The notes: generated by a model from the sequence alone, not told the origin. Counted from the first letter of the stretch, positions 1 to 6,942 are shown. The stretch: 9,718 nucleotides of DNA from Flavobacteriaceae bacterium (GCA_947458575.1 CANHBE010000086.1:1-9718); one strand, 5' to 3'. Numbers and translations are program-made.

Positions 1-1391
1 ATGAGTTTATTATGATACAACAAAGCGACTGTTTCTGATCCTAAACCATCTATATTCATTGCCTTTCGAGAGATAAAATGCTGCACTCTACCGATAATTT
101 GCGGTGGACATCCGTAAAAATTTGGGCAATAATGATTGGCTTCTCCTTCGCTTCTGACCAATAAAGTTTGACATTCCGGGCAATGGGTAATGTAATTTGT
201 TGGTGTATTGCTCTCATCCCGTTTACTGAAATCGACTGCTACAATTTTTGGTATAATCTCGCCGCCTTTTTCAACAAAAACCATATCACCAACACGAATA
301 TCTAGTTTTTTGATTTGATCTGCATTGTGTAACGAAGCTCTCTTTACAATAGTTCCTGCCAGTTGAACAGGTTCAAGATTAGCAACGGGAGTTATGGCAC
401 CGGTTCTCCCGACTTGATATGAAATAGACTTTAATTTTGTAACAGCTTGCTCTGACTTAAATTTGAATGCGATAGCCCATCGAGGAGATTTTGCTGTATA
501 TCCCAATTCATCTTGGTATTGGAAAGAATCTACTTTTACAACAACGCCATCTGTTTCAAAAGGTAAATCATGCCGATGAATATCCCAATAGTCTATATAA
601 TCAAATACCTCACTTAAGGTATGATTTCTTTTCGCTTCTTTAGGAACTTTGAATCCCCATTCTCTGGCAAACTCTAGGCTCTCAAACTGAGATTTGAAAG
701 GCAATTGACCGCCGATTATGAAATACAGTAAGCATTCTAAAGGCCTCTTTGCCACTTCGGCACTATCTTGCAGCTTTAAACTTCCTGATGCTGTATTTCT
801 GGGGTTAGAGTAAGGCATTTCACCAATTTCGATTAGCTCCTGATTCATTTTCTCGAATCCAGAGAAAGGCAAAATTATTTCTCCTCGAATATCAAATCTA
901 TTCGGATAATTTTGTCCTTTCAGCTGCAAGGGAATAGAACGAATGGTTTTGATATTATTGGTTACATCGTCACCTTGAATACCGTCTCCTCTTGTCACAG
1001 CTCGCAAAAGTTTCCCGTCCTCGTATGTAATGCTAATTGAAGCGCCATCATATTTCAGTTCACAAGTATAGTCGAGTTTGACATTACCTAAAACTTTTTG
1101 AATTCTATTCTCCCATTCGATTAGCTCATCTTTTGAATATGCATTATCGAGTGAATACATTCGAAAATCATGGGTAACAGTTTGAAAATTTTTTGTTATC
1201 GCTCCGCCTACTCTTTGGGTTGGGGAGTTAACGTCGAAAAATTCAGGATGCTGTTCCTCTAATTCTTGCAGCCTTCTGAGTTTCTGGTCAAATTCTAAGT
1301 CAGAAATCGTTGGATTGTCTAACACATAATAATTATGATTATGAAGATTTAGTTCTTCTCGAAGGGCTTGCATTGTTTGTTGAATATCCAT
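1..1391 (-). CDS. ligA: NAD-dependent DNA ligase LigA (3' end cut by window edge)
   Basis: LigA seals 3'-OH/5'-phosphate nicks in duplex DNA during replication and repair, using NAD+ as adenylate donor. The visible 463 residues start at ATG 1391, before which no in-frame extension looks protein-like, and read MDIQQTMQALREELN. They cover the N-terminal Ia and adenylation domains: KYDG with the nucleophilic lysine at K113, and ETDGVVVK at 279-286. The OB fold follows (GRTGAITPVA from 328), then a complete Cys4 zinc finger (C404, C407, C422, C428). The frame is still open at base 3, just inside the helix-hairpin-helix region (IDGLGSETV). The family is usually about 670 residues, so roughly the last 200 (rest of HhH, BRCT) lie outside. 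The gene follows the DUF6495 gene after 60 nt on the same strand and may be cotranscribed with it. No frameshift or missing catalytic residue is seen. Identification is firm. Confidence 0.97.
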   Translation of the reverse strand, partial: MDIQQTMQALREELNLHNHNYYVLDNPTISDLEFDQKLRRLQELEEQHPEFFDVNSPTQRVGGAITKNFQTVTHDFRMYSLDNAYSKDELIEWENRIQKVLGNVKLDYTCELKYDGASISITYEDGKLLRAVTRGDGIQGDDVTNNIKTIRSIPLQLKGQNYPNRFDIRGEIILPFSGFEKMNQELIEIGEMPYSNPRNTASGSLKLQDSAEVAKRPLECLLYFIIGGQLPFKSQFESLEFAREWGFKVPKEAKRNHTLSEVFDYIDYWDIHRHDLPFETDGVVVKVDSFQYQDELGYTAKSPRWAIAFKFKSEQAVTKLKSISYQVGRTGAITPVANLEPVQLAGTIVKRASLHNADQIKKLDIRVGDMVFVEKGGEIIPKIVAVDFSKRDESNTPTNYITHCPECQTLLVRSEGEANHYCPNFYGCPPQIIGRVQHFISRKAMNIDGLGSETVALLYHNKL

Positions 1392-1421
1392 GCAGAATTT
1401 TAGATTTGAGTATTATATCGA

Positions 1422-1449
1422 TTGCTAAAATAACCAATATTTACTTTTG
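1422..1449 (+). promoter_or_regulatory. Possible plus-strand promoter facing into the DUF6495 gene (antisense)
   Basis: TTG at 1422-1424 and TACTTTTG at 1442-1449, separated by 17 nt, match the Bacteroidota pattern TTG-N17-23-TAnnTTTG. Transcription would start around 1456 and run antisense through the DUF6495 gene. There is no plus-strand gene downstream before 3329. The match is perfect at the fixed positions, but such short AT-rich patterns occur by chance, so the site is only a candidate. Confidence 0.2.
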
Positions 1450-1451
1450 TA

Positions 1452-1931
1452 CTATGTATTAGAATTCAGAACGGATTGAATTTGCTGGTACATTTTACCA
1501 TCACTTAAGTAAGCACCTTGTTTAATTAAGTCAAAAAGGGAAAGATTACGTTCTTCAGCAAATTCTTTTTTCCCAATTCTAATCTCAATTGCGTCAGTAA
1601 AAAGATTAGCGCCAAACCACTGTAAACCATCTTTTGTCAAAAAGTCAATTTCAGGATGCATCGACTTTAATACGATAGATTCGATGTGGTTCTCAAAAGA
1701 TTCAAATAGAAAAATATGATTCTTCGAAAAATGTTCTAAGTATTTTGCTCTTTGAAGAACACCTTCCCAAATAAGATCTGAAAAAACATCCAATTCCTTC
1801 TCTGCAAGTTCTGGTTTTTCTTTTTTGATTTGATCCCACTCTGCCTTGTCGATTGACTGACTTGCTAAGAAATTTATAAATTCTTGATGTAATTCTTCAA
1901 ACTGTTCTCTTGTGAGACGGTTATATTTCAT
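1452..1931 (-). CDS. DUF6495 family protein, function unknown
   Basis: A 159-residue soluble protein with no signal peptide or membrane segment. It begins MKYNRLTREQFEELHQEF and is rich in acidic, basic and aromatic residues. It looks mostly helical in the first 100 residues (for example ELAEKELDVFSDLIWEGVL at about 41-59). From memory this matches the Bacteroidota-restricted family DUF6495; no biochemical role is known to me. No catalytic motif, zinc-binding cysteines or nucleotide-binding loop can be seen. The start at 1931 is preceded by an A/T-rich stretch without a Shine-Dalgarno sequence, as is usual in this phylum. The gene lies between the terminator of the ribosomal-protein operon and ligA, on the same strand as both, 60 nt before ligA, so cotranscription with ligA is plausible. 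The family call is from recalled resemblance and was not searched. That it is a real gene is well supported by its length and coding-like composition. Confidence 0.75.
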   Translation of the reverse strand: MKYNRLTREQFEELHQEFINFLASQSIDKAEWDQIKKEKPELAEKELDVFSDLIWEGVLQRAKYLEHFSKNHIFLFESFENHIESIVLKSMHPEIDFLTKDGLQWFGANLFTDAIEIRIGKKEFAEERNLSLFDLIKQGAYLSDGKMYQQIQSVLNSNT

Positions 1932-2011
1932 ATAAATTTGGTAACAGTAAAAATTTGAAAATAAAAAGTCTATTAATGACCTATCTTCATCTATTTCAAT
2001 TCAAAATTCTC

Positions 2012-2040
2012 AAAAAAAAATCCCGACTTTCATCGGGATT
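2012..2040 (-). terminator. Intrinsic terminator of the rpsF-rpsR-rplI operon
   Basis: Perfect 8-bp arms AATCCCGA (2019-2026) and TCGGGATT (2033-2040) enclose a 6-nt loop. On the minus strand the hairpin is followed by a run of nine T (2012-2020 on the plus strand is all A). It lies 20 nt after the rplI stop codon, the expected place for the end of the ribosomal-protein transcript. There is no comparable T-run on the plus strand, so it should work in one direction only. Confidence 0.92.
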
Positions 2041-2060
2041 CAATTTACTTTAGTATGAAA

Positions 2061-2504
2061 CTAAGCTTTTTCAGCTACGATTTCATAAGGTAATTCAAGT
2101 ACAACTTCTCTGTGAAGACGTATACTTGCAGTGTATTTTCCCACTCTCTTAACAATACCGCTCGTTATGAATTTTCTGTCAATTGGGTGACCTGCTTTCT
2201 CCAAAGCTTCTGCGATATCTATGTTTGTAATAGAACCAAACAATTTCTCACCGCCTGCTTTTGCTGAAATCTTAACTTCGATTGCTTTCAATGTATCAGC
2301 TAATGCTTTTGCATCATTAACAACTTTAGCTTCTTTGTGTGCTTTTTGCTTTAGGTTTTCAGCCAAAACTTTTTTCGCTGAAGGTGTTGCTAAATGAGCA
2401 AATCCTTGAGGGATCAAAAAGTTACGACCGTAACCAGCTTTAACTGCGACAATATCATCTTTGAAGCCTAAATTTTGTACGTCTTTTTTTAATATAATTT
2501 CCAT
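2061..2504 (-). CDS. rplI: 50S ribosomal protein L9
   Basis: L9 is a protein of the large ribosomal subunit that binds 23S rRNA through its N-terminal domain and reaches outwards through a long helix; in other bacteria it affects reading-frame maintenance. The 147 residues are the normal length. The N-terminal domain begins MEIILKKDVQNLG and holds the family signature as GYGRNFLIPQG at 24-34. A Lys/Ala-rich connecting helix spans roughly 41-75, and the C-terminal domain (about 76-147) includes GGEKLFGSIT. It is the last gene of the three-gene ribosomal operon, 15 nt after rpsR, with the operon terminator 20 nt beyond its stop. No anomalies. Confidence 0.98.
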   Translation of the reverse strand: MEIILKKDVQNLGFKDDIVAVKAGYGRNFLIPQGFAHLATPSAKKVLAENLKQKAHKEAKVVNDAKALADTLKAIEVKISAKAGGEKLFGSITNIDIAEALEKAGHPIDRKFITSGIVKRVGKYTASIRLHREVVLELPYEIVAEKA

Positions 2505-2519
2505 GATTACGCTTCTCTG

Positions 2520-2816
2520 TTATTTTAATAAATCAGCCACATATGGCATTAATGCTAAATGTCTTGCTCGTTTTACGGCAACAGATACTTTTCTTTGATA
2601 TTTCAATGAAGTTCCTGTTAGACGACGAGGTAAAATTTTGCCCTGCTCGTTAACAAATTTTAAAAGGAAATCCGGGTCTTTGTAATCAACGTACTTAATG
2701 CCAGATTTCTTGAAACGACAATACTTCTTTGTTTTGTTAGTTTCAATGTTTAAAGGTGTTAGATATCTGATATCTCCATCTTTTTTTCCTGAAGCGGATT
2801 GCTGTAGAGTTGCCAT
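2520..2816 (-). CDS. rpsR: 30S ribosomal protein S18
   Basis: S18 binds 16S rRNA as a heterodimer with S6 on the platform of the small subunit. The conserved core is plain: KYCRFKKSGI at 32-40, then the basic block ILPRRLTGTSLKYQRKVSVA at 61-80 followed by VKRARHLALMPY. At 98 residues it is longer than the roughly 75 of the E. coli protein. The extra length is an N-terminal arm (about 1-25) with a short basic patch at residues 11-12, a form I associate with Bacteroidota. The start at 2816 lies 2 nt after the rpsF stop, so translation is probably coupled to that of its partner S6. The single Cys (C33) is the remnant of the zinc-ribbon-like position seen in some S18 paralogues; a full Cys4 set is absent. 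Confidence 0.98.
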   Translation of the reverse strand: MATLQQSASGKKDGDIRYLTPLNIETNKTKKYCRFKKSGIKYVDYKDPDFLLKFVNEQGKILPRRLTGTSLKYQRKVSVAVKRARHLALMPYVADLLK

Positions 2817-2818
2817 AG

Positions 2819-3160
2819 TTACGCTTTTGCTGCTTTTAGTTTAGTTCTTCTTCTTTCTGCCCATGCAATTGCGTGTTTATCAAGACTTACCGTCAAGAAA
2901 CGCATTACACGTTCATCTCTTCTAAATTCAGTTTCAAATGCAATGAGCACATCGCCAGACACTTTAAAATCGAATAAGTGGTAAAAACCACTTTTTTTGT
3001 TTTGGATTTCATAGGCCATCTTTTTCAAGCCCCAATCCTCCTTTGATATCATTTCTGCTCCTCTAGATGTAAGAAATTCCTCGAATTTGCTCACTGTTTC
3101 CTTTACCTGAACATCAGATAAAACGGGATTTAAAATGAAAACAGTTTCATAATGATTCAT
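2819..3160 (-). CDS. rpsF: 30S ribosomal protein S6
   Basis: S6 is a small-subunit protein that binds the 16S rRNA central domain together with S18. The 113 residues show the family pattern: MNHYETVFILNP at the start, the strand YEIQNKKSGFYHLFDF (about 50-65), and FRRDERVMRFLTV (79-91) near the end. The C-terminal tail is basic (RRRTKLKAAKA) rather than acidic as in E. coli. It is first in the order rpsF-rpsR-rplI, with no ssb or priB gene inserted, and only 2 nt separate it from rpsR. The leader between the probable transcription start and ATG 3160 is short (about 25 nt) and contains no Shine-Dalgarno-like sequence. Confidence 0.98.
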   Translation of the reverse strand: MNHYETVFILNPVLSDVQVKETVSKFEEFLTSRGAEMISKEDWGLKKMAYEIQNKKSGFYHLFDFKVSGDVLIAFETEFRRDERVMRFLTVSLDKHAIAWAERRRTKLKAAKA

Positions 3161-3191
3161 AATAATTATAGGTGTAATTTTAATAATTTTG

Positions 3192-3221
3192 CAAAAGTAA
3201 ACATTTATTTTGAATAAACAA
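3192..3221 (-). promoter_or_regulatory. Promoter of the rpsF-rpsR-rplI operon, Bacteroidota type
   Basis: Read on the minus strand, TTG (3219-3221) is followed after exactly 19 nt by TACTTTTG (3192-3199). This matches both parts of the Bacteroidota primary sigma factor consensus TTG-N17-23-TAnnTTTG. It lies 31 nt upstream of the rpsF start codon, giving a leader of about 25 nt. The position, spacing and full match make it the most credible promoter in the window. Confidence 0.75.
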
Positions 3222-3232
3222 GAAAAATGTAT

Positions 3233-3268
3233 TTTTTATCGTTTAAACGCAAAAAAAACCGATAAAAA
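3233..3268. repeat. Inverted repeat between divergent promoters, possible operator
   Basis: Perfect 9-nt arms TTTTTATCG (3233-3241) and CGATAAAAA (3260-3268) are separated by 18 nt. A second small palindrome, CGTTTAAACG (3240-3249), overlaps the left arm. The dyad sits between the -33 elements of the two candidate divergent promoters (3219-3221 and 3274-3276), where a regulator could act on both. The arms are AT-rich, so chance is not excluded, and no regulator can be named from sequence. It lacks the features of a terminator: the stem is weak and the loop long. Confidence 0.4.
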
Positions 3269-3273
3269 TTAGG

Positions 3274-3300
3274 TTGGTTAACAAAAACAATTTATTTTCG
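3274..3300 (+). promoter_or_regulatory. Candidate promoter of the LytTR regulator gene
   Basis: TTG at 3274-3276 and TATTTTCG at 3293-3300 resemble the Bacteroidota promoter with one mismatch in the -7 element (TTCG for TTTG) and a slightly short 16-nt spacer. Initiation near 3306 would give a leader of about 23 nt before ATG 3329, much like that of rpsF on the other side. It is the best plus-strand match in the intergenic region but weaker than the rpsF promoter. Confidence 0.4.
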
Positions 3301-3328
3301 CTTCACCAAATCTATAATAAATAAAATT

Positions 3329-4024
3329 ATGAAACTAAATTGTGTTGTAGTCGATGACAGTTCCATCCAAAGGATGATCATCGCAAAGTTAGTGAATAAT
3401 CATCCAAATTTACACTTAATTGGTGATTTTTCTAATGCAATTGAAGCAAAAAATTGCATGTCGGTTCATACCGTTGATCTCATCTTTCTAGATATAGAGA
3501 TGCCGGTCATTAGCGGTTTTGATTTTCTTGATGGTTTAAAAACAAAACCACAAATCATTTTTATTACGTCGAAAGCTGAATATGCTATGAAAGCGTTCGA
3601 TTACGATGCGACAGACTATTTACAAAAACCAATTGCTCTAGATCGTTTTAATGCTTCTGTTAAACGCGCCATGGACTTCCATATGCTCAAAAAAGAGAAT
3701 CAGGAAGAGGAAGGTGAGCATATTTTTATCAAAAGCAATCTAAAGAAATTGAAAGTGTATACTTCCAAAATCAAATGGATCGAAGCTTTCGGAGATTATG
3801 TAAAAGTTGTAACGGAAGACGACAGCAACTTGGTGCTTTCAACAATGAAATCTTTTGAAAAGGACTTATCCAAAGACAAATTCATAAGAGTTCATAAGTC
3901 ATACATCATCAACATAGACAAAGTAGAACGTTTTAATAGTAAATTTGCCGAAATCGGAGTAACAAAAATACCATTGAGCCGCAACAAGAAAGAAGATCTT
4001 GTCCGTGCTTTGGCTATAGCCTAA
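3329..4024 (+). CDS. LytTR-family response regulator transcription factor
   Basis: A 231-residue two-component response regulator, predicted to be phosphorylated by a histidine kinase and then to bind DNA. The receiver domain (about 1-120) has all the switch residues: acidic pair D9/D10, phospho-acceptor D55 within FLDIEMP, T80/S81, and K100 within LQKP. The C-terminal LytTR DNA-binding domain (about 128-229) is recognised from IKWIEAFGDYVKVVT and FIRVHKSYIINIDKVERF, ending in IPLSRNKKEDL. It belongs to the LytR/AlgR/AgrA class. Such regulators in Bacteroidota often sit beside a LytS/YehU-like sensor kinase, but none is present here, so it is an orphan in this window. It is divergent from rpsF and convergent with priA, overlapping the priA stop codon by 4 nt. 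There is no Shine-Dalgarno before ATG 3329, only an A/T-rich leader. The target genes cannot be inferred. Confidence 0.93.
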   Translation: MKLNCVVVDDSSIQRMIIAKLVNNHPNLHLIGDFSNAIEAKNCMSVHTVDLIFLDIEMPVISGFDFLDGLKTKPQIIFITSKAEYAMKAFDYDATDYLQKPIALDRFNASVKRAMDFHMLKKENQEEEGEHIFIKSNLKKLKVYTSKIKWIEAFGDYVKVVTEDDSNLVLSTMKSFEKDLSKDKFIRVHKSYIINIDKVERFNSKFAEIGVTKIPLSRNKKEDLVRALAIA

Positions 4025-6471
4025 TAAAAATCGACATTCAAGGCAACTGAAATTGCTCTGAATTGTGGAATACTCTCAAAACTATCCAGAATTCTCTGGA
4101 TAGTTTTTTTTGTTTTGGTAAGTGATTGCTCGGTTGGAATTTTAATGAGAACTGTTCTGATATAATTATTTCGTATTCTACTAATCACTGGCTCTTCAGG
4201 ACCAAGAACCGGCATTTTCAGATGCTGAGTCAAAACCTGATGAAGCCATTCTGAACCGTGCTTGAGTTTTTCAAAGTCTCGATTTTTTAATGTCACTTTA
4301 ATCAATCTATAGAATGGCGGGTAATGAAATGCCATGCGCTCCCTTATTTGTTCCTGATACATTCCGTGATAATCGTTTCTGGCAATTTGCGCGATTGTTG
4401 GATGATTTGGATTGTAGGTTTGAATAATAACTTTTCCTCTATTTCCTGATCGTCCTGCCCTACCCGAAACTTGCGTTAACATCTGAAAAGTTCTTTCGAA
4501 AGCTCTGAAATCAGGATGGTAAAGTAAATTATCCGCATTCATTACACCTACAAGTCGAACATTGTCAAAATCTAATCCTTTTGCCAACATTTGAGTTCCG
4601 ACCAAAACATGAATTTCCCTGTTTTTAAAATCATCTATAATCTTTTCGAATCCAAATTTCCCTTTTGTTGTGTCCTGATCCAATCTTCCAATTTTATTTT
4701 CAGGAAATAGTAATTCTAATTCATGTTGAATTTGTTCCGTCCCAAATCCTTTAGTTGACAAATCTACGCTTGAGCAAGAATGACAATGAGTTGGGTTTGC
4801 AATCGAATAACCACAATAATGACATCTTAGTTGATTTTTGCCCTTATGAAAAGTTAAACTAACATCGCATTGTATGCATTGCGGTATATGACCACATGTC
4901 CTGCATTCGACAATTGGTGAAAATCCTCTTCTGTTTTGAAAGAGAATCACTTGTTCGTTGGAAGACAATGCAGCATTGATTTCTTCAATCAATGTATCGC
5001 TAAAATGACCTGTGACCTTTTTTCTTAAATATTTGTCCTTCAAATCTACTACATTGATTTCTGGCAGCTGAATATTGTTATATCTTTCAATCAATTCTAC
5101 AAGTCCATATTTTTCGGACTTCGCATTATAATAAGTTTCTAAACTTGGCGTCGCTGAACCTAATAAGACCTTTGCTTTCGAAAACGCGGCTAAAACAATC
5201 GATGCATCACGAGCGTGGTATCTTGGCGCTGGATCTTGTTGTTTGAAAGTAGTCTCATGCTCTTCATCCACAACAATGAGTCCTAGATTTGAAAATGGTA
5301 AAAATAAAGCTGAGCGCGCTCCAATAACTACTTGTGCTTTTGTAGCGTTATTTCGAACATTCTGCCAAATTTCTACTCGTTCGTTATTGCTATATTTCGA
5401 ATGAAAGACCGCTACTTGATCTCCAAAGTAAGAACGCAATCTTGCTAATAATTGAACGGTCAGACCTATTTCCGGAAGCAAATACAGAACTTGTTTGTCC
5501 TTAGCAAGATAATCTTTAATCAGTTCAATATAAACTTCAGTTTTGCCACTAGCTGTGACACCGTGCAACAAACAAACATCCTTTTTTTGAAATTGATATT
5601 GAATTTTCTCTAATGCATTTTGTTGAGACGAACTCAATTGAAGATTCTCATTTCGTTCCTCATCTTTATATTTTGTGCGATCTTGTTCACGAAAATACTC
5701 CTCAAACACTTTTTTGTCGATTAGAGACTTAAGCGTTCCGGACGTTGCCTTCGCATTTTTCAGTAAATTCGAAACAACTATTGGTTTTCGCTCTGAAGCA
5801 CTCATTTGAAAATATTGCAAAATAATTTCATGCTGCTTTGCGCCCTTAATGGAAGCCAATAATTCAACTAGTTTCGAGTCCTCTTCAAATTCTTTACACA
5901 GTTTTATGTACCGAACTAGCTTTGGCTTGTATGTCTCAACTAATTCTTCATGTATGGTTAAAACTCCTTTTCGAATCAGTTTTTGGATGGTGGGCAGAAC
6001 ATTTTTTCTACTGAGAATAGCAATGATGTCAGATATCCGAAGAGAAGGCTGGTGACTCAATGCTTCACAAATTAGAAACTCATCATCATCAAGCGATGAA
6101 AAGTCAGGTAAATTAACTTCTGTTCTACTGATAAGGGATTCACTCTCTAGAATCAAAGCACTGGGCAAAGCACATCGAAATACATCACCAATTGGACACA
6201 TATAATAGGATGCAATCCATTGCCAATGCTCTATTTGTATGTCACTAACGATAGGCGATTCGTCAATGATACTATATATTTCTCTAGCTTTGTATAGTGT
6301 GGGTTCGTTTTTATGCGTGGTGACAGCTAGCGCCGTGTACACCTTATTATTTTTGAAAGGAACCGCAACTCGCATTCCTTTCTTCAAAAAATAGTATTCA
6401 CCCTCAGAGACGCTGTAGGTGAAGGTTTTGGGTAAAGAAAGTGGTAATATTACATCTACAAAGAATGGCAT
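4021..6471 (-). CDS. priA: Primosomal replication-restart helicase PriA
   Basis: PriA is a superfamily 2 DNA helicase that recognises stalled forks and D-loops and starts reloading of the replicative helicase. The 816 residues carry an N-terminal 3'-DNA-end-binding domain (about 1-105, starting MPFFVDVILPLSLPKTFTYS), then a winged-helix-like region. The helicase core has Walker A GVTASGKT at 304-311, DEEH at 402-405, GSATPSLE at 438-445, GTQMLAKGLDF from 625 and QVSGRAGR at 667-674. The PriA-specific zinc-binding insert is intact, with eight cysteines (C523, C526, C532, C535, C550, C553, C563, C566). The length is somewhat above the roughly 730 of E. coli, as is common in Bacteroidota. It is the last gene of a same-strand run beginning at menC, 33 nt after the DUF2147 gene. 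Its stop codon overlaps that of the LytTR gene, and codons 789-798 contain the hairpin described at 4078-4111. Confidence 0.97.
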   Translation of the reverse strand: MPFFVDVILPLSLPKTFTYSVSEGEYYFLKKGMRVAVPFKNNKVYTALAVTTHKNEPTLYKAREIYSIIDESPIVSDIQIEHWQWIASYYMCPIGDVFRCALPSALILESESLISRTEVNLPDFSSLDDDEFLICEALSHQPSLRISDIIAILSRKNVLPTIQKLIRKGVLTIHEELVETYKPKLVRYIKLCKEFEEDSKLVELLASIKGAKQHEIILQYFQMSASERKPIVVSNLLKNAKATSGTLKSLIDKKVFEEYFREQDRTKYKDEERNENLQLSSSQQNALEKIQYQFQKKDVCLLHGVTASGKTEVYIELIKDYLAKDKQVLYLLPEIGLTVQLLARLRSYFGDQVAVFHSKYSNNERVEIWQNVRNNATKAQVVIGARSALFLPFSNLGLIVVDEEHETTFKQQDPAPRYHARDASIVLAAFSKAKVLLGSATPSLETYYNAKSEKYGLVELIERYNNIQLPEINVVDLKDKYLRKKVTGHFSDTLIEEINAALSSNEQVILFQNRRGFSPIVECRTCGHIPQCIQCDVSLTFHKGKNQLRCHYCGYSIANPTHCHSCSSVDLSTKGFGTEQIQHELELLFPENKIGRLDQDTTKGKFGFEKIIDDFKNREIHVLVGTQMLAKGLDFDNVRLVGVMNADNLLYHPDFRAFERTFQMLTQVSGRAGRSGNRGKVIIQTYNPNHPTIAQIARNDYHGMYQEQIRERMAFHYPPFYRLIKVTLKNRDFEKLKHGSEWLHQVLTQHLKMPVLGPEEPVISRIRNNYIRTVLIKIPTEQSLTKTKKTIQRILDSFESIPQFRAISVALNVDFY
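4078..4111 (+). terminator. Intrinsic terminator for the LytTR gene, embedded in priA codons
   Basis: Perfect 13-nt arms AAAACTATCCAGA (4078-4090) and TCTGGATAGTTTT (4095-4107) enclose a 4-nt loop (ATTC). On the plus strand the hairpin leads directly into eight consecutive T (4104-4111), then GTTTT. It starts 53 nt after the LytTR stop codon. On the opposite strand the same bases encode PriA residues 789-798. The minus-strand transcript has only four T after the stem, so termination of priA itself here would be weak. The structure is seen directly; its function as a terminator is inferred from form and place. Confidence 0.85.
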
Positions 6472-6504
6472 TATAACGGAATTAATGGTTGTAAAAGCAT
6501 AGAA

Positions 6505-6942
6505 TTATCCTTTTACTCTTTCCCAAATTTGTGTTCGACCCAAAAGAGCAATTCCGATAAAGCCTCTTACTTTTAATCTATCTTTTGATTCAAGCGACAA
6601 ATTGCACTTGTACACTTTACCGTGCTTGGGATCAAGAATTTTTCCATCGCTATAGCCGCCTTCTTTATTTTTCTTGAGCCCTTTCAAAACAGTCATACCA
6701 ATGATTGGTTTGTTATGATCTTCTCCTTCACACTTTTCACATTTCGGATTTTTTGATTTTGAGTCTATAAGTTCAATTATTCGACCATGAAATTTATTGT
6801 GTTTTTCAAAAATCTCAATTACTGAGGTCGGCTTTCCTGTTTCATCATCGATGGTCTTCCACCTACCCAAGACGCCGTGAGATTGCGAAAGAGCGCTTAT
6901 GCTTAACTGCAGAAAAAAAGAGAATAAAATAATTTTAGTCAT
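6505..6942 (-). CDS. DUF2147 family secreted protein
   Basis: A 145-residue protein with a signal peptide (basic MTK, hydrophobic core at about 4-17, likely cleavage near ALSQS at 17-21), so it is probably periplasmic or envelope-associated. The mature part is a typical DUF2147 domain, a small beta-rich fold. It opens with GRWKTIDDETGKPTSVIEI (26-44), then has the pair C68/C71 in KCEKCEGE, then NKPIIGMTVLKGL (77-89), GKILDPKHGKVYKC (100-113) and a closing LGRTQIWERV (134-143). C68 and C71 could form a disulphide outside the cytoplasm. The family has no assigned biochemical function; a lipocalin-like ligand-binding role has been suggested for the fold but cannot be seen here. The ATG lies inside the last codons of the upstream membrane-protein gene (8-nt overlap ATGACTAA), which indicates translational coupling. 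priA follows after 33 nt. Confidence 0.9.
   Translation of the reverse strand: MTKIILFSFFLQLSISALSQSHGVLGRWKTIDDETGKPTSVIEIFEKHNKFHGRIIELIDSKSKNPKCEKCEGEDHNKPIIGMTVLKGLKKNKEGGYSDGKILDPKHGKVYKCNLSLESKDRLKVRGFIGIALLGRTQIWERVKG

Noticed and set aside
1932..2011. Promoter for the DUF6495 gene
   Set aside because: The region must contain one if the upstream terminator is efficient, but every TAnnTTTG-like match has mismatches or bad spacing, so no position can be supported.
3161..3191. S6:S18-binding autoregulatory leader RNA ahead of rpsF
   Set aside because: The probable leader is only about 25 nt of A/T-rich sequence, with no CCG-containing hairpin such as the one known from other rpsF leaders.
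5849..6055. A 68-codon plus-strand open frame
   Set aside because: It lies wholly inside priA on the opposite strand, has low-complexity Ser/Phe-rich composition and no protein-like motif. It is a shadow of priA.
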